Assembly: GCA_036939975.1 (NCBI GenBank)
Contig: JALLPB010001201.1
Coordinates: 1-10,755 of the forward strand
Reading direction: 5' to 3'
Length of the DNA stretch: 10,755 nt
Source: Cyclostephanos tholiformis
Lineage: Eukaryota > Bacillariophyta > Thalassiosirophyceae > Thalassiosirales > Thalassiosiraceae
Shown here: positions 1 to 8,512 of the stretch, piece after piece
Position numbering within the stretch: the stretch's first letter is position 1
How the letters are laid out: the number at the start of each line of letters is the position of its first letter
Program-made: the position numbers and the translations under genes
The notes under the pieces: model-generated
Seen by the model: only the letters and a program-made list of their open reading frames with translations
Database searches by the model: none
What the model was told of the DNA's origin: nothing

Positions 1-86
1 CCCCCCCCCCCCCCCCCACACACACACACAACCACACTCCCTCTTTTTTTTCCCTCCATCCTTCGTTCGTCGGGACTCGATCCGGA
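1..86. repeat. Low-complexity C17 / CA-repeat / pyrimidine tract
   Basis: The window opens with seventeen C, then a CA dinucleotide run to about position 30, then a C/T-rich stretch with eight or more T to about position 58. No AG occurs between the CA run and position 87. This arrangement resembles the 3' end of an intron with a pyrimidine tract, which would place the acceptor at 87-88. The plus-strand frame of the downstream gene stays open through the tract, so the sequence alone cannot exclude that part of it is coding. Confidence 0.6.
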
Positions 87-88
87 AG

Positions 89-962
89 CCCGTTCTACTC
101 GCCGTTCTACTCGCCTTACTACAACTACGCGCGTCCGTCGGGGGGGGTGATCGTATCCACCGCCGGCCCGTCCTTCGGTGGACTGTTCCTAATTTTTGGC
201 GTATTCGTCATCGTTTCCGCGATCCTATCGAACGTCGGCAACAACAACGACTTGGGCCACGGCGGCTCGATCGGATCGTTCGCGAAAATGGATTCGTGCG
301 CACTTGGAACGGGAACGTCCGTGATCGAACTTTGCGTCGCGATGAACGTGCCGAATAGGGACGACGAACGGAATTCGATACTGTACGCACTCGATCGGAT
401 GTCCCGAACGTCACGCACGGACAGTCGAGTCGGATTGCAGGACCTGACGTCGAAGGTGGCCCTCGAGATATTGCGTCGTAAGTCGTACATAGTCGCGGCG
501 AACGTTCGGGGTAGGCGATACGTCGATTCTCGATCGGCGACGAGGGAGTACGACGCATCGTCGATGCGCGAGAGGTCGAAATTCCAGAGGGAGGTCATCG
601 GCGGCGTCGAGTACGATGCCGATGATCGCGCGAGTACGGGATCACGATCGCCACGTCGACGTGGTACGAACGACAACGACGTCCGGTCGTCGTCGTCGTC
701 GTCGTCGTCGTCGTCCGACGCCACCGTGGCGGTGATCACGATCGTCATGCTAATCGACGGCGATGCCACCTGTCGGGCGATGCCGTCGAGGATCGGTTCC
801 CTGGGCGACGTCGAGGCGGCGTTGACACGGATCGCATCGGACGCGAGGGCGGACGAATGCCTCCGGGGCGTCGAGATATTGTGGACGCCCGAGGAACGGG
901 ACGAGACGCTAACGATGAGGGAGGTATTGGCGGACTATCCGAGCCTGAGGACCATCATTTGA
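89..962 (+). CDS. DUF1517-family membrane protein, 5'-partial
   Basis: This is the C-terminal part of a DUF1517 (PF07466) protein, a family found in cyanobacteria and chloroplasts of oxygenic phototrophs. Arabidopsis FLAP1, implicated in acclimation to fluctuating light, is to my knowledge a member. The frame shows, in order: an SPFYSPFYSPYY aromatic/proline stretch at about 87-122, a hydrophobic segment (GLFLIFGVFVIVSAIL, about 180-230) that should be a membrane span, a soluble domain, ten serines encoded by a TCG repeat, and the family's C-terminal hallmarks: a hydrophobic beta-strand followed by DGDATCR, then EILWTPEERDETLT and LADYPSL just before the stop TGA at 960-962. No in-frame ATG precedes the conserved region, and the first GTG at 147 lies inside it, so the true start is upstream. 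The exon start at 89 is a guess based on an AAG acceptor; the frame stays open to position 1. Chloroplast location is inferred from the family. The transit peptide, if any, is not in view. Confidence 0.8.
687..713 (+). repeat. (TCG)9 trinucleotide repeat coding for polyserine
   Basis: Nine perfect TCG codons plus a following TCC give ten serines inside the DUF1517 protein, between a basic RSPRRRG segment and the conserved C-terminal strand. The reverse strand would read as polyaspartate, which creates a long but spurious antisense ORF. Family members usually have a variable linker here, so this is probably a tolerated, length-polymorphic microsatellite. Confidence 0.9.
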
Positions 963-1815
963 CGAGATGATGACGTCGCGTTATTTCGAACTTGGATGTT
1001 TGCATTCAACCGCGGAGAGTGCGTGTGCGTGAGAGAGAAAGAGACTAGAATAGCGATCGAGGATGTCGTGTGACCGAAAGAAATGTCTCGCGAGTGCCAA
1101 GGAACGACTACCTACGGATGCCAGAGACGAATATGTCCATGACGGGGGAGGGTTCAGATGGATCAACCCAGCCCGAGTTCTACATTTAGTATATGAAAAG
1201 GAAAATCATATTCCTCTCTGTTGGAGTGTAAGACTTGTGGGGGAGATTTGGATGGGAATAGAAGAACTGGATACAATGTCATACCTTTTGTTATAATCGA
1301 CTTGATTATACCGATACGGATGATCCCACACCATCCAAAATGTCCCACCTTCACACACACAACGCAGATGATTCATCTTAAGAGTGCTCCCTTCCCTTGA
1401 AAATTCAAATATTAATACACATGTTCTGCCCGAATGTCATGTCCCCCAATGCATAGAATTGGACTTTGGACAAGTTGAGCCAGAGGTTTATTGTGCTGGG
1501 TATTAATGAGAAGGATGATCCATTATTAGGAGATCACGGCCGAGATGTACCATGGTAGATTGATGTGGCATCCCGAATCAAAAAAAATGCAATATTTGGC
1601 TCGGCATGATAGTGCAAATCGGCGGAATAAAATCCTGATAAAATTAGGTCGCAAAAATTGATTCATTTTTAAGAAATAGAGAGACGGGATTGGTTGACCT
1701 TCTTATTTTTTTTAATGAAACCTCTGAGATCCATGGTGTTGGTTTTGCATTACATAGGTTTCTTGAACACAAATGGTCATTGATGAGGGAGGTCTCTCTT
1801 CTGAAACACCATCAG

Positions 1816-1828
1816 CCCCCCCCCCCCC
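1816..1828. repeat. C13 homopolymer run
   Basis: Thirteen consecutive C lie in otherwise AT-rich sequence, followed by a short C/T stretch and a TATATAAATA-like AT block at 1846-1856. It is one of five runs of twelve or more C (or G) in the window. Its role is unknown, and the exact length of such a run is prone to sequencing error. Confidence 0.9.
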
Positions 1829-2055
1829 TCCCCTTTCTATCCACCCTATATAAATACAAGGAATCCATTCACAACAAACCCAATGCTGCCATCATTGTGT
1901 GAACAGAATGCAATGCCAAAATAAAACACTAAGAAGGCAAGACAACTGAGATTCATCACAATCTTTCGGAGTAAGAGATGGGAGAAAATATGAGCTTGAT
2001 TGTTGTGCTAATTGATTTGATGTGTTGGTTTTTTAATGAGCATATTTTAAAGCTG

Positions 2056-2090
2056 AGCATGGCCATTGTTTGTCTTGTTCTGGCCATGCT
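2056..2090. repeat. Perfect 10-bp inverted repeat (hairpin)
   Basis: AGCATGGCCA at 2056-2065 is exactly complementary to TGGCCATGCT at 2081-2090, with a 15-base pyrimidine-rich loop. It is the cleanest stem-loop in the gene-poor region. No matching terminal repeats or target-site duplication were seen around it, so a MITE is not supported. It could equally be a chance hairpin or part of a small structured RNA. Confidence 0.6.
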
Positions 2091-3292
2091 GTCCTGCTTG
2101 TTTAAGTTCATTGTCTTGTCTTGGTCATGTCCTGTCTGTTTGCTCTCATGTCATTGAGTCTTGATGCCTCCAACAAGCCAAAGTTTTAGCTTGCTGTCCA
2201 TAGTTTTGAATTTAAGAATTTAACTGGGCTGAACAAGACCAAGAAACATACATGCACTCATACACATGGGCATTTTTCCATATGTGCTGCATAAGTTCCA
2301 ACATGGTGGTGTAGTTCCATCGGAACACAATAAGGGGCTGTGATGCCTTTCATCGTGCATTGTTGATACTGGCACTGTGTCATATTGGGACAAGGTTCAT
2401 AGGTATATTTGTCAAGGGATGGGACAATGGTCGCACATCCGAGAGCAACATTGGATCAAAAATCTTGGTCAAAAATTGGGCATTGTGGTGATGCTAATTT
2501 CACTGATTGTCAAAGATCAGGGGTGGTACACGACATTAGAGGATTCAACAAATTGTCTAGGGAATGTGTGTGTACTTTTACCTATGAAAACATTGTCTTA
2601 CATCTCTGACTCACATACTGCTGGAAAGCTGAGACACTCTTTTTTTCCCTACTATGTTATCAGTTTGGGACTGCACACTGCTAAGTATTCAAAATAAATA
2701 TGCTGAAGGAAATGGTATTTTTCAGAAGAATAGAAAATGATTGAACACAAATAATGAAATGTGAAGAAACACCATTTTGCATACTATTCCTATTTGGAAT
2801 CTATGGCAGCGTTCATTATTTTTTGTGACCAGATAGCTAAAAAAGACTCCAATTTTTCGTTTCTCTAATTTTTTTGATACTGTAGCTGTAGGTTGACCTG
2901 TACATACATACCATAAGCAATGATAGGAATAGTACGAACAATGAAAAAAGCTTCCCAGATTTTTGTTCATGATAGCGACTATTGCGCCACCTGGTAAAGA
3001 GTTGTAAATGCATCCTGTCCCCCCTCCTCTCTCTCCTTCAAAAGGAAAATACCTAAATGATGTTCATCATATCAGGGCGGGGGCAAGTGAGCAATTAGTG
3101 AAGATCTGCAGCAGTGAGAAATCGTCTGGTCATTCGCATCTTAGGCATTTGCTTTAATGACACTGGAGAGATATTATTTGGTTTGAAGGAATGATGCCCA
3201 GGTATTTATGCATAATTCACTTTCGTTGCTCTGTATTATCTAAATCAAGTCTCTTATTGTTAAAAGAGAGACCAAAAGAATTTCAAATGAAA

Positions 3293-3393
3293 TTCGGCGG
3301 GAAGTGGTCTTATCGCCACCCCGACGGGAGCGTCGCAAAATAATCGCGAATCTCGGAGATCAGCAGCGTCGCGCACGTCTGTGTCCCGCCGAA
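3293..3393. promoter_or_regulatory. Paired E2F-like sites in inverted orientation
   Basis: TTCGGCGGGA (3293-3302) and TCCCGCCGAA (3384-3393) are perfect reverse complements 81 bases apart. The first is followed by A, giving GGCGGGAA, which matches the E2F/DP core in reverse; the second contains TCCCGCC. They mark the point where AT-rich sequence gives way to CpG-rich sequence about 0.5 kb upstream of the SUMO protease start. E2F control of a cell-cycle-linked SUMO protease would be plausible, but binding is inferred from motif resemblance only. Confidence 0.35.
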
Positions 3394-3510
3394 ATTCACG
3401 TCAACTCAACCCTCGCGTTTTGGTCTCCGGCCCACAACATGCACATAATATCGTGGGTGTGTTATTGCAGGTCAGTCGTCCATAAGTGTTGCGAATGTGG
3501 ATTTTCAGTT

Positions 3511-3559
3511 GGAGGGAGGTGAGGGGGGATGGAGGGGATGCATGGGAAAGGGGGGGTAA
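3511..3559 (+). promoter_or_regulatory. G-rich block, potential G-quadruplex
   Basis: The plus strand carries at least four G runs of three or more with short spacers: GGG, GGGGGG, GGGG, GGG and a final G7. This satisfies the usual G3+N1-7 pattern for an intramolecular quadruplex. It lies on the sense strand about 300 bases before the protease start, so it could act in promoter DNA or, if transcribed, in the 5' leader. Confidence 0.5.
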
Positions 3560-3586
3560 GGATCATCGGCGGGATCCCTCCCTCCC

Positions 3587-3628
3587 CACGTGCCATACGA
3601 CGTCATCATCCTGTTCCGTCATTACCAA
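3587..3628. promoter_or_regulatory. G-box, CRE-like and CCAAT motifs
   Basis: CACGTG (G-box/E-box) is at 3587-3592, GACGTCA (seven of eight bases of a CRE) at 3599-3605, and CCAAT at 3624-3628. CRE-like elements are known bZIP targets in diatom CO2-responsive promoters. The clustering suggests a promoter-proximal region for the protease gene, but each motif is short and could occur by chance. Confidence 0.3.
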
Positions 3629-3753
3629 TGACGACGTTCCTGGTCGATTCGGCCCATTTTCCCAATCTCGGAGTTTCTCGGCCCCTCGCCTTTTTTTTTC
3701 ATTTCGTCGGCGACTCTCTTAACTCGCCGTCTCATACCCAAATCAATATCAAG

Positions 3754-3771
3754 CCCCCCCCCCCCCCCCCC
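3754..3771 (+). repeat. C18 homopolymer run in protease leader/promoter
   Basis: Eighteen consecutive C sit in a C/T-rich stretch (about 3690-3800) ending in a GGTTTTCAG acceptor-like sequence at 3816-3824. If the leader contains an intron, this would be its pyrimidine tract. Otherwise it is a promoter-proximal pyrimidine run. Confidence 0.85.
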
Positions 3772-3831
3772 TTCCCCTCCTTTCCCTCCATCACCACCAC
3801 CCCCGGTCACCACTCGGTTTTCAGGCGAGGG

Positions 3832-3863
3832 ATGATGGCTATATGATGCGAAAATGGACCTAA
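3832..3863 (+). promoter_or_regulatory. Two tiny upstream ORFs before the protease start
   Basis: ATGATGGCTATATGA at 3832-3846 encodes MMAI and stops. ATG at 3843 opens a second frame encoding MMRKWT that stops at 3863, so it overlaps the protease ATG at 3854 out of frame. Four upstream ATGs within 22 bases of the main start would be expected to lower translation if they are in the mRNA. The main ATG has a strong context (A at -3, G at +4). The transcription start is unknown, so inclusion in the leader is inferred. Confidence 0.5.
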
Positions 3864-6800
3864 AGAACGACATCACCCTCGCGAGGAGGACGAGGAAGAG
3901 GCCCCGGAGGACCATAATCAATATCCCCACCGCCGCGGACCGCTACGGCCGTCATGGGGGGGCGACGGCGCCCTCCCCTCCTGTTCCGCCCCCCGCTACC
4001 GCCCGACCCTCCAAGCGTCGCATCGTCGTCGATTATGATGACGACGACGGGAGCGTTTCCTCGCGCTTCAGCCAGTGCGACCTGAGCACCGATGGCAACG
4101 CCAGCGACGTTGCAAGGGGGAAGGGTCGAGGACGGCACAATGTGGGGCATACCGACGAGATGGCGAGGAGGAGGGAGCTGGAGAGGAGGGAGCACGAAAG
4201 GAGGGAACGGACGAAGGGATTACTCGCCAAATCCCAGAGGACGAGAGACGATCAGTATCGTCGTTCGGACTGCGAAAATCGCGACGTCATCGACTTGGAC
4301 GAAAGCGCATCGGCGAGGGGAGGGGTGGATCGGGGGAGCTCCTTCGACGGCGTGCGAACCGACGGATTCGCAGATCCCAAGATGGAACGATACTTTGGCG
4401 ATGTGTTGCGACGATTGGGTGCCGGCGGACCCGATGACGACGACGACGACGATGGATACGGCCATATGAAAAATGACGACAATCGGCGCACGAAGGACGG
4501 AAAGAGGAACTACCGCGGTAAAAAGCACGCGGGTTCGGCCATGGCGGGACAGTCGTCGTTGTCGTCATCGTTGTTGTCGCCCGCGAAGAATGGAGGGTGG
4601 AGGATGCTGCGCGAGAGGGGTGGACGACGCGACGGACGCGATCGGGATGGCGATACTGGCAGTAGTAGGCCGATCGTCGACGTATTCAGTGCATCGTCGT
4701 CGGCAACGGCGCACGGGGAGGATCCGCTCGACGCCGCCCGATCCCAGCAGGAGGTCGATCGTTGTCCCCCGTTATCATCGTCGCCGTCCGCCTTTCGTGA
4801 CTTCTTGGACACAACGCCCCAAAAGGTCAAGAAAATGTTTTCCCAGACTATGGGCAGTGCAATGGATAAGGTATTGCAGCTTGGCGGGGGGAGCATGACC
4901 ACGAATCGTAGCAGGAACGCGGAGGCTGCATCGGAGCGCTGTTCCCATCCTCAGATGGAGGAGGGGAGGAAATCCAACGCGGACACCGCTCTGGAACAGA
5001 AGACCAGGAATGTAGTAGGGGGCCGCCATGGGGGAAAGAGGAAGACTATGCATCGTCCGGATTCGCTCGAAGTCGTGCGCTGTCCACGAAATGAGAGTCG
5101 CTTCGCCGCCGTCGCCGTGGATGACAGCATCGATCGGAATTCGGATGAAAGTGACAAGGACGATTACGATCTGGACAAGACGATAGCGGCTTGTGGACGG
5201 CGATTGAACTCTGAGGAAATACCGACAAAATCGACTCCCCCAGATGCTACTGTATCGAATTTCGGCGTGAGGAGGCACCCAGAAAAGAACGGTAGCCATG
5301 TCAAAAGTGACTGTGAGTCTCGACAATACTCCGCGTGAGCTCATCTTGTACATTGCGCTCACGTTTGTTCTGTTACTTCGCTATGGCCTCTTTATATCTT
5401 GCGATCGATTCGCAGCTTCTGGAAGCAAAAATCGAAGAATCGATGACATACATTCGCACCTACGTGGCACTAAGAGAGATGATGAGATTGAATCTTTTCA
5501 CAGCACAGAGTGCTCATCTACTAGGGAGACTAAGTCGACGATGCGCAACCCTGATCGGCTCATATCCAGGAAAGCTGAATTTGATTATGGAAACGAGTTT
5601 AGACATAATTCTAGGCAAAGAAGGGGGAAGCCAGCATATAGTCTGACAAATCAAATGAAAAAGCAAGGAATGTTGACGAATTGTGACGATAGTGACCAAT
5701 GGATTTCAACATCAAATCATCCAAGTGCGTTTTTCAATTCATGTTTGATTGAAGTTCTATACGAAGTAATTACTTTGTGAAAAATACCAATGTACCATTC
5801 TCACTTTGTCCATGAATAAATACTCCACTAACGCAGAGACTCAGACAACTAAATATAGCAGACTCAGAAAGGGCTCGAGCACATCGCCCCAAATAACAAG
5901 AAAAACCAGGAGCAGCTCGAAAGCCAATGCAGTCGATGGTGGAGTCATTACAATTGACAGTAGTAGTGACGAAGGTGATGACACCTCGATTGATGCTTCT
6001 AATAATACTTCGAATGATGTTTCCGAGGTAAGCTCTCTTCGCTCAAAGTGCCGCAACATGTATCAAATTAATCTGAGGCATCATTCGTAGTCCTCGCAGG
6101 TCGCTTCGGAAAGACGAGCTTCATTGAGGTCTACGCGAGCCGTTGGCGATTTGGCATCCATAGATGCTGTTCGTATCGCCATCGGGAAAAAGATTGTCAA
6201 GAGTAAATGCTCATTGGGATTTCAGTTTGGAACCCCTCAGCCGTACATCCAGTTTTCATTTGAAGATAGAGGCAATATGAGCGAGCACCGTGTTTACCTC
6301 AGGAGTAGCGACGAATTAAAGGAGGTCAAATATCACATCGCAGACGACAATGCCACTTCCGAGGGTGATGATATTGATGATTCAATGACTGTCATTGCCT
6401 TCCGCATCACTCCCACGGACAAAAACAACTTTATCAAATATACTAGTTCTTATGACCAAGAAGAAAGCGACCAAATTACTGGAAAGCAATACATCTCCGT
6501 GGAATTTCGCGACAATGACGATTTCCGGGTGAGAACTTGACGTTTTTGTTCGTATCTTTGTGAAAAGGTATCAGATAATTAGTAACTCCTTTGTACTTCA
6601 ATTCATGTTAGGCGATGCTAGATCAGATGCGCCAGCATTCAGATCTAGGAGTATGGTGCACGAAAGAGTCTGAGATGGAATTTCATGAACTTGAAAAATA
6701 CACGAAAGCCCTGCTGGATGACAATCGGAAAGAGAAGACGGCACGACTCTCTATTGCTAGGAATACGCGATCAGGGGGAAACAAGAAGAAGGACGATGCC

Positions 6801-8317
6801 GATAACAAGTTGCTCTTGGTCTATCCATTCGATTGTGCGGAAGCCGAGTTGATTGCAGCAGCTTCTGGCTTGAAGGAACTCGGCGGGGACTTACTTGGTT
6901 TGGATGGAGCAGAAGTAAGTGCACATAGTCAATTGGATGGAGACCCCGTCGCTGAGGATATCAAAAAGTCATCGAGGACACATTACGTAACTATTCGAGA
7001 GGATGACAAGGAAAGACTTTGTCCAGGCCAATTTCTCAACGATACGCTTGTTGACTTCTGGATGCGCTGGTAAGATTTTTTTCATTCCCAGACTTGCTTG
7101 TGTTCTATTTTAGTTTCTATAATGCTCTCTTGCGTCCTTCCTCAATAGGATTAGCAGAGGCGAATCAAAACAATCACAATCAAATGTGCACTTCTTCACA
7201 TCTCACTTCATGACCACCTTGAAAGAAAAAGGGCCCAAAGCTGTTGCTTCGTGGACTGGAAAGAAAAATATAAATCTGTTTCAGAAGAAGCTTGTGTTCA
7301 TCCCCGTCAATGCAGATCTTCATTGGTCGCTCTGTGTTGTCGTCAATCCTGGCAAAGTTACAAACTGGTTTGATGCGGACACAGGCACTGACGAAGAGCA
7401 CTCGTTGTAAGTGTTACAGCTCTCCATTGAAACGAAACTTCTGTATGCCACTCTTAACCGTCCTATTATATTTGCATAGCATTTTATTTTTGGATTCACT
7501 GAACATGCATAGCAAATATACTTACGCGAGGCATATTCGCAGCTGGCTGAATTGTGAATGGAAACGACTGGGACACGAAAAAGTCGGACGCAAGGGTGAC
7601 CATTTTGACACGTCAAGTTTGCCACTGGTATCGCCGAAAAGTAGGTGTTGCTACATTTTTCATCTACGATTTCAATAAGTATTTTTCTTTTTCCTCATGT
7701 CCTTTCTCCTGTCAACAATGACTCTTATTCAAGTTCCATACCAAGACAATGGGTGCGATTGCGGCGTTTTTGTGTGTAGATACGCCTACAGTTTGTACAC
7801 GATGAGGCACCAACGATTCACGAATGCGGACTATTATGAAAAGCCTAGATTCGCATCTCTGATCACCAGGGGCCCAGCTTTTCAATTTGACATGGCTGAT
7901 ATCGATCGCATCAGGAATGAAATTTCAACTTTGATAGACAATCTCTCAGTCCTTTATCTACGTGGCTTGAAAAAGCAACTAGAAGCTGCCAGAGTGGCTA
8001 AACGCCGTGCTAAGCAAAAGGAGTCTTCGGATGATGTAAGTAATGATGTCCCTGATGACAAGGACGAGGCCTCAGTCGAAACAGAGGGTGACGGAAAAGT
8101 GATTCTGTCATCATTCGAGGAGAAGGAAAACATTCAACAGGAATATGGGTCTCTGAACAGTGTTTTATTTGCAGCGCCTGAAAAGTCTTCGTGCGAAGGT
8201 TTTAGTGACGACGCACTGTCTCTCTCATTGGCGTTGACTCACTTAGAGCCATCATACATGTATGAAAATTACAGTGACGACCCAGTTGAGGAGGGGATAG
8301 TTTCTGAGACAATCTGA
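3854..8317 (+). CDS. ULP2: Ulp2/SENP6-7-type SUMO protease (C48), 8 exons
   Basis: A cysteine protease expected to remove SUMO, probably poly-SUMO chains, from nuclear proteins. Exons with frame-compatible GT-AG junctions: 3854-5312, 5416-5724, 5837-6027, 6100-6528, 6612-7069, 7149-7406, 7480-7640, 7734-8317; the total of 3849 nt gives 1282 residues. Residues 1-600 are disordered and charged, with a basic RRTRKRPRR NLS-like patch at 11-19. Residues about 660-810 look like the PH-like module of plant ULP2-type proteases. The catalytic domain starts at LLLVYP, is interrupted by a loop of about 50 residues, and continues with FLNDTLVDFW, LHWSL (His1007), ILFLDSL (Asp1040) and QDNGCDCGVF (Gln1092, Cys1098), so the full catalytic set is present. 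The 33-residue His-Asp spacing, longer than in Ulp1 (17), favours the Ulp2/SENP6-7 branch. A charged tail of about 150 residues follows. ATG 3854 is chosen because its frame has a stop at 3833-3835. The long GC-rich exon 1 joined to AT-rich exons 2-8 is the least certain part. Confidence 0.88.
4022..4048 (+). other. Candidate SUMO-interacting motif 1 (IVVDYDDDD)
   Basis: Residues 57-65 of the protease read as three beta-branched hydrophobics, Asp, Tyr and four Asp. This fits the SIM pattern of a short hydrophobic core followed by acidic residues. It lies in a disordered arm after a basic patch, a typical setting for SIMs in Ulp2-type proteases. Binding is inferred. Confidence 0.45.
4286..4303 (+). 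other. Candidate SUMO-interacting motif 2 (VIDLDE)
   Basis: Residues 145-150 of the protease read VIDLDE, followed by Ser-Ala-Ser. VIDL is one of the commonest SIM cores in other eukaryotes, for example in PIAS proteins. It lies in the disordered N-terminal region encoded by exon 1. Confidence 0.55.
4430..4453 (+). repeat. GAC/GAT repeat coding for seven aspartates
   Basis: A near-perfect GAC/GAT codon run gives seven consecutive Asp (residues 194-200) in the disordered arm of the protease. It mirrors the TCG repeat in the DUF1517 gene, since GAC/GTC/TCG are the same CpG trinucleotide family read in different frames. It is probably a tolerated microsatellite. Confidence 0.85.
5313..5415 (+). 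other. Intron 1 of the SUMO protease (103 nt)
   Basis: The donor is GTGAGT at 5313 and the acceptor TTCGCAG ends at 5415, after a T-rich stretch. The exon ends after codon position 1 and the next begins at position 2, so the frame is kept. A nearby GTGAGC donor at 5335 is out of phase with this acceptor. The junction joins CpG-rich exon 1 to AT-richer exon 2 and is the splice in this gene most worth confirming. Confidence 0.7.
5725..5836 (+). other. Intron 2 of the SUMO protease (112 nt)
   Basis: The donor GTGCGT at 5725 is weaker than the other donors in the gene. The acceptor AACGCAG ends at 5836. Both sides are phase 1/2 compatible, giving Lys590 at the join. The other nearby GT donor at 5766 is out of phase. 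Confidence 0.65.
5944..5982 (+). other. Candidate SUMO-interacting motif 3 (VITIDSSSDEGDD)
   Basis: Residues 626-638 of the protease form a textbook phospho-regulated SIM: a V-I-T-I hydrophobic core, then Asp and three Ser, then an acidic run. The family of PML- and PIAS-type SIMs uses the same layout, where CK2-type phosphorylation of the serines strengthens SUMO binding. It lies just before the PH-like region. Confidence 0.7.
6028..6099 (+). other. Intron 3 of the SUMO protease (72 nt)
   Basis: Donor GTAAGC at 6028 and acceptor CCTCGCAG ending at 6099, phase 0 on both sides. An in-frame TAG at 6088-6090 lies inside the intron, so it must be removed for the protein to continue. Confidence 0.85.
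6529..6611 (+). other. Intron 4 of the SUMO protease (83 nt)
   Basis: Donor GTGAGA at 6529 and acceptor CATGTTAG ending at 6611, phase 0. An in-frame TGA follows the donor at 6538-6540. Removing the intron continues the PH-like region into exon 5. Confidence 0.85.
7070..7148 (+). other. Intron 5 of the SUMO protease (79 nt)
   Basis: Donor GTAAGA at 7070 with a T-rich body and acceptor CTCAATAG ending at 7148, phase 2. It splits a Trp codon right after the LNDTLVDFW motif. The spliced frame continues into the conserved FFTSHF segment of the protease fold. Confidence 0.9.
7407..7479 (+). other. Intron 6 of the SUMO protease (73 nt)
   Basis: Donor GTAAGT at 7407 and acceptor TTTGCATAG ending at 7479, phase 2. 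It lies between the catalytic His and the catalytic Asp. The spliced product reads directly into ILFLDSL, as the family requires. Confidence 0.92.
7641..7733 (+). other. Intron 7 of the SUMO protease (93 nt)
   Basis: Donor GTAGGT at 7641, a T/C-rich body, and acceptor TATTCAAG ending at 7733, phase 1. The join gives VSPKIPYQDN, matching the family's V-P-x-Q-x-N segment before the catalytic Cys. Confidence 0.9.
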
Positions 8318-8512
8318 TAATCATTGCCGCTTCAGCAGAATGCTGTTGGATAAACTACGATAGCTAAAGCGAAAATGCTACTTGAGGTTTCTATCACTAG
8401 CCTGCTAATACAACCCAAGAGGGAAAAGAACGATGCGTGACCAATGGAGCGCTTCCGTCGAACGAAATCGCTACTCCTTCCATGATGCAAAAAAAACACG
8501 GTTGGATGTCCT

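Larger units (their letters stand above)
963..3292. other. Gene-poor, AT-richer intergenic region
   Basis: About 2.3 kb follows the DUF1517 stop without a convincing gene. Base composition shifts from CpG-rich to AT-rich near 1180 and returns to CpG-rich near 3293. Open frames here are at most about 106 codons, many lack an ATG, and none has a recognisable motif or a splice pattern joining it to a neighbour. I found no tRNA, rRNA, snRNA, long terminal repeat or terminal inverted repeat by eye. The first 100-200 bases are presumably the 3' UTR of the DUF1517 gene; no clear poly(A) signal is visible. The poly-C run at 1816 and the hairpin at 2056 are listed separately. Confidence 0.6.

Noticed and set aside
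125..769. Long minus-strand frame with a ten-aspartate run
   Set aside because: It is the shadow of the DUF1517 gene; the Asp run is the reverse of the TCG serine repeat and no family motif is present.
1063..1296. 77-codon plus-strand ATG frame after the DUF1517 gene
   Set aside because: No recognisable motif, crosses the composition change, no supporting splice sites; probably 3' UTR and chance.
2350..2697. Frame containing CIVDTGT, reminiscent of an aspartic protease DTG of a retroelement
   Set aside because: No other retroelement motif (no reverse transcriptase, integrase or LTR) is visible nearby, and the frame has no ATG start; taken as coincidence.
3304..3522. Plus-strand frame as a possible extra 5' protease exon
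   Set aside because: The first coding exon has an in-frame stop just before its ATG, so an upstream exon could only be leader; no protein similarity is seen.
8355..8400. Second hairpin on the minus strand with GTGA and AA at SECIS-like spacing
   Set aside because: There is no GA on the 3' side to form the quartet, and the stem is only 5 + 3 bp.
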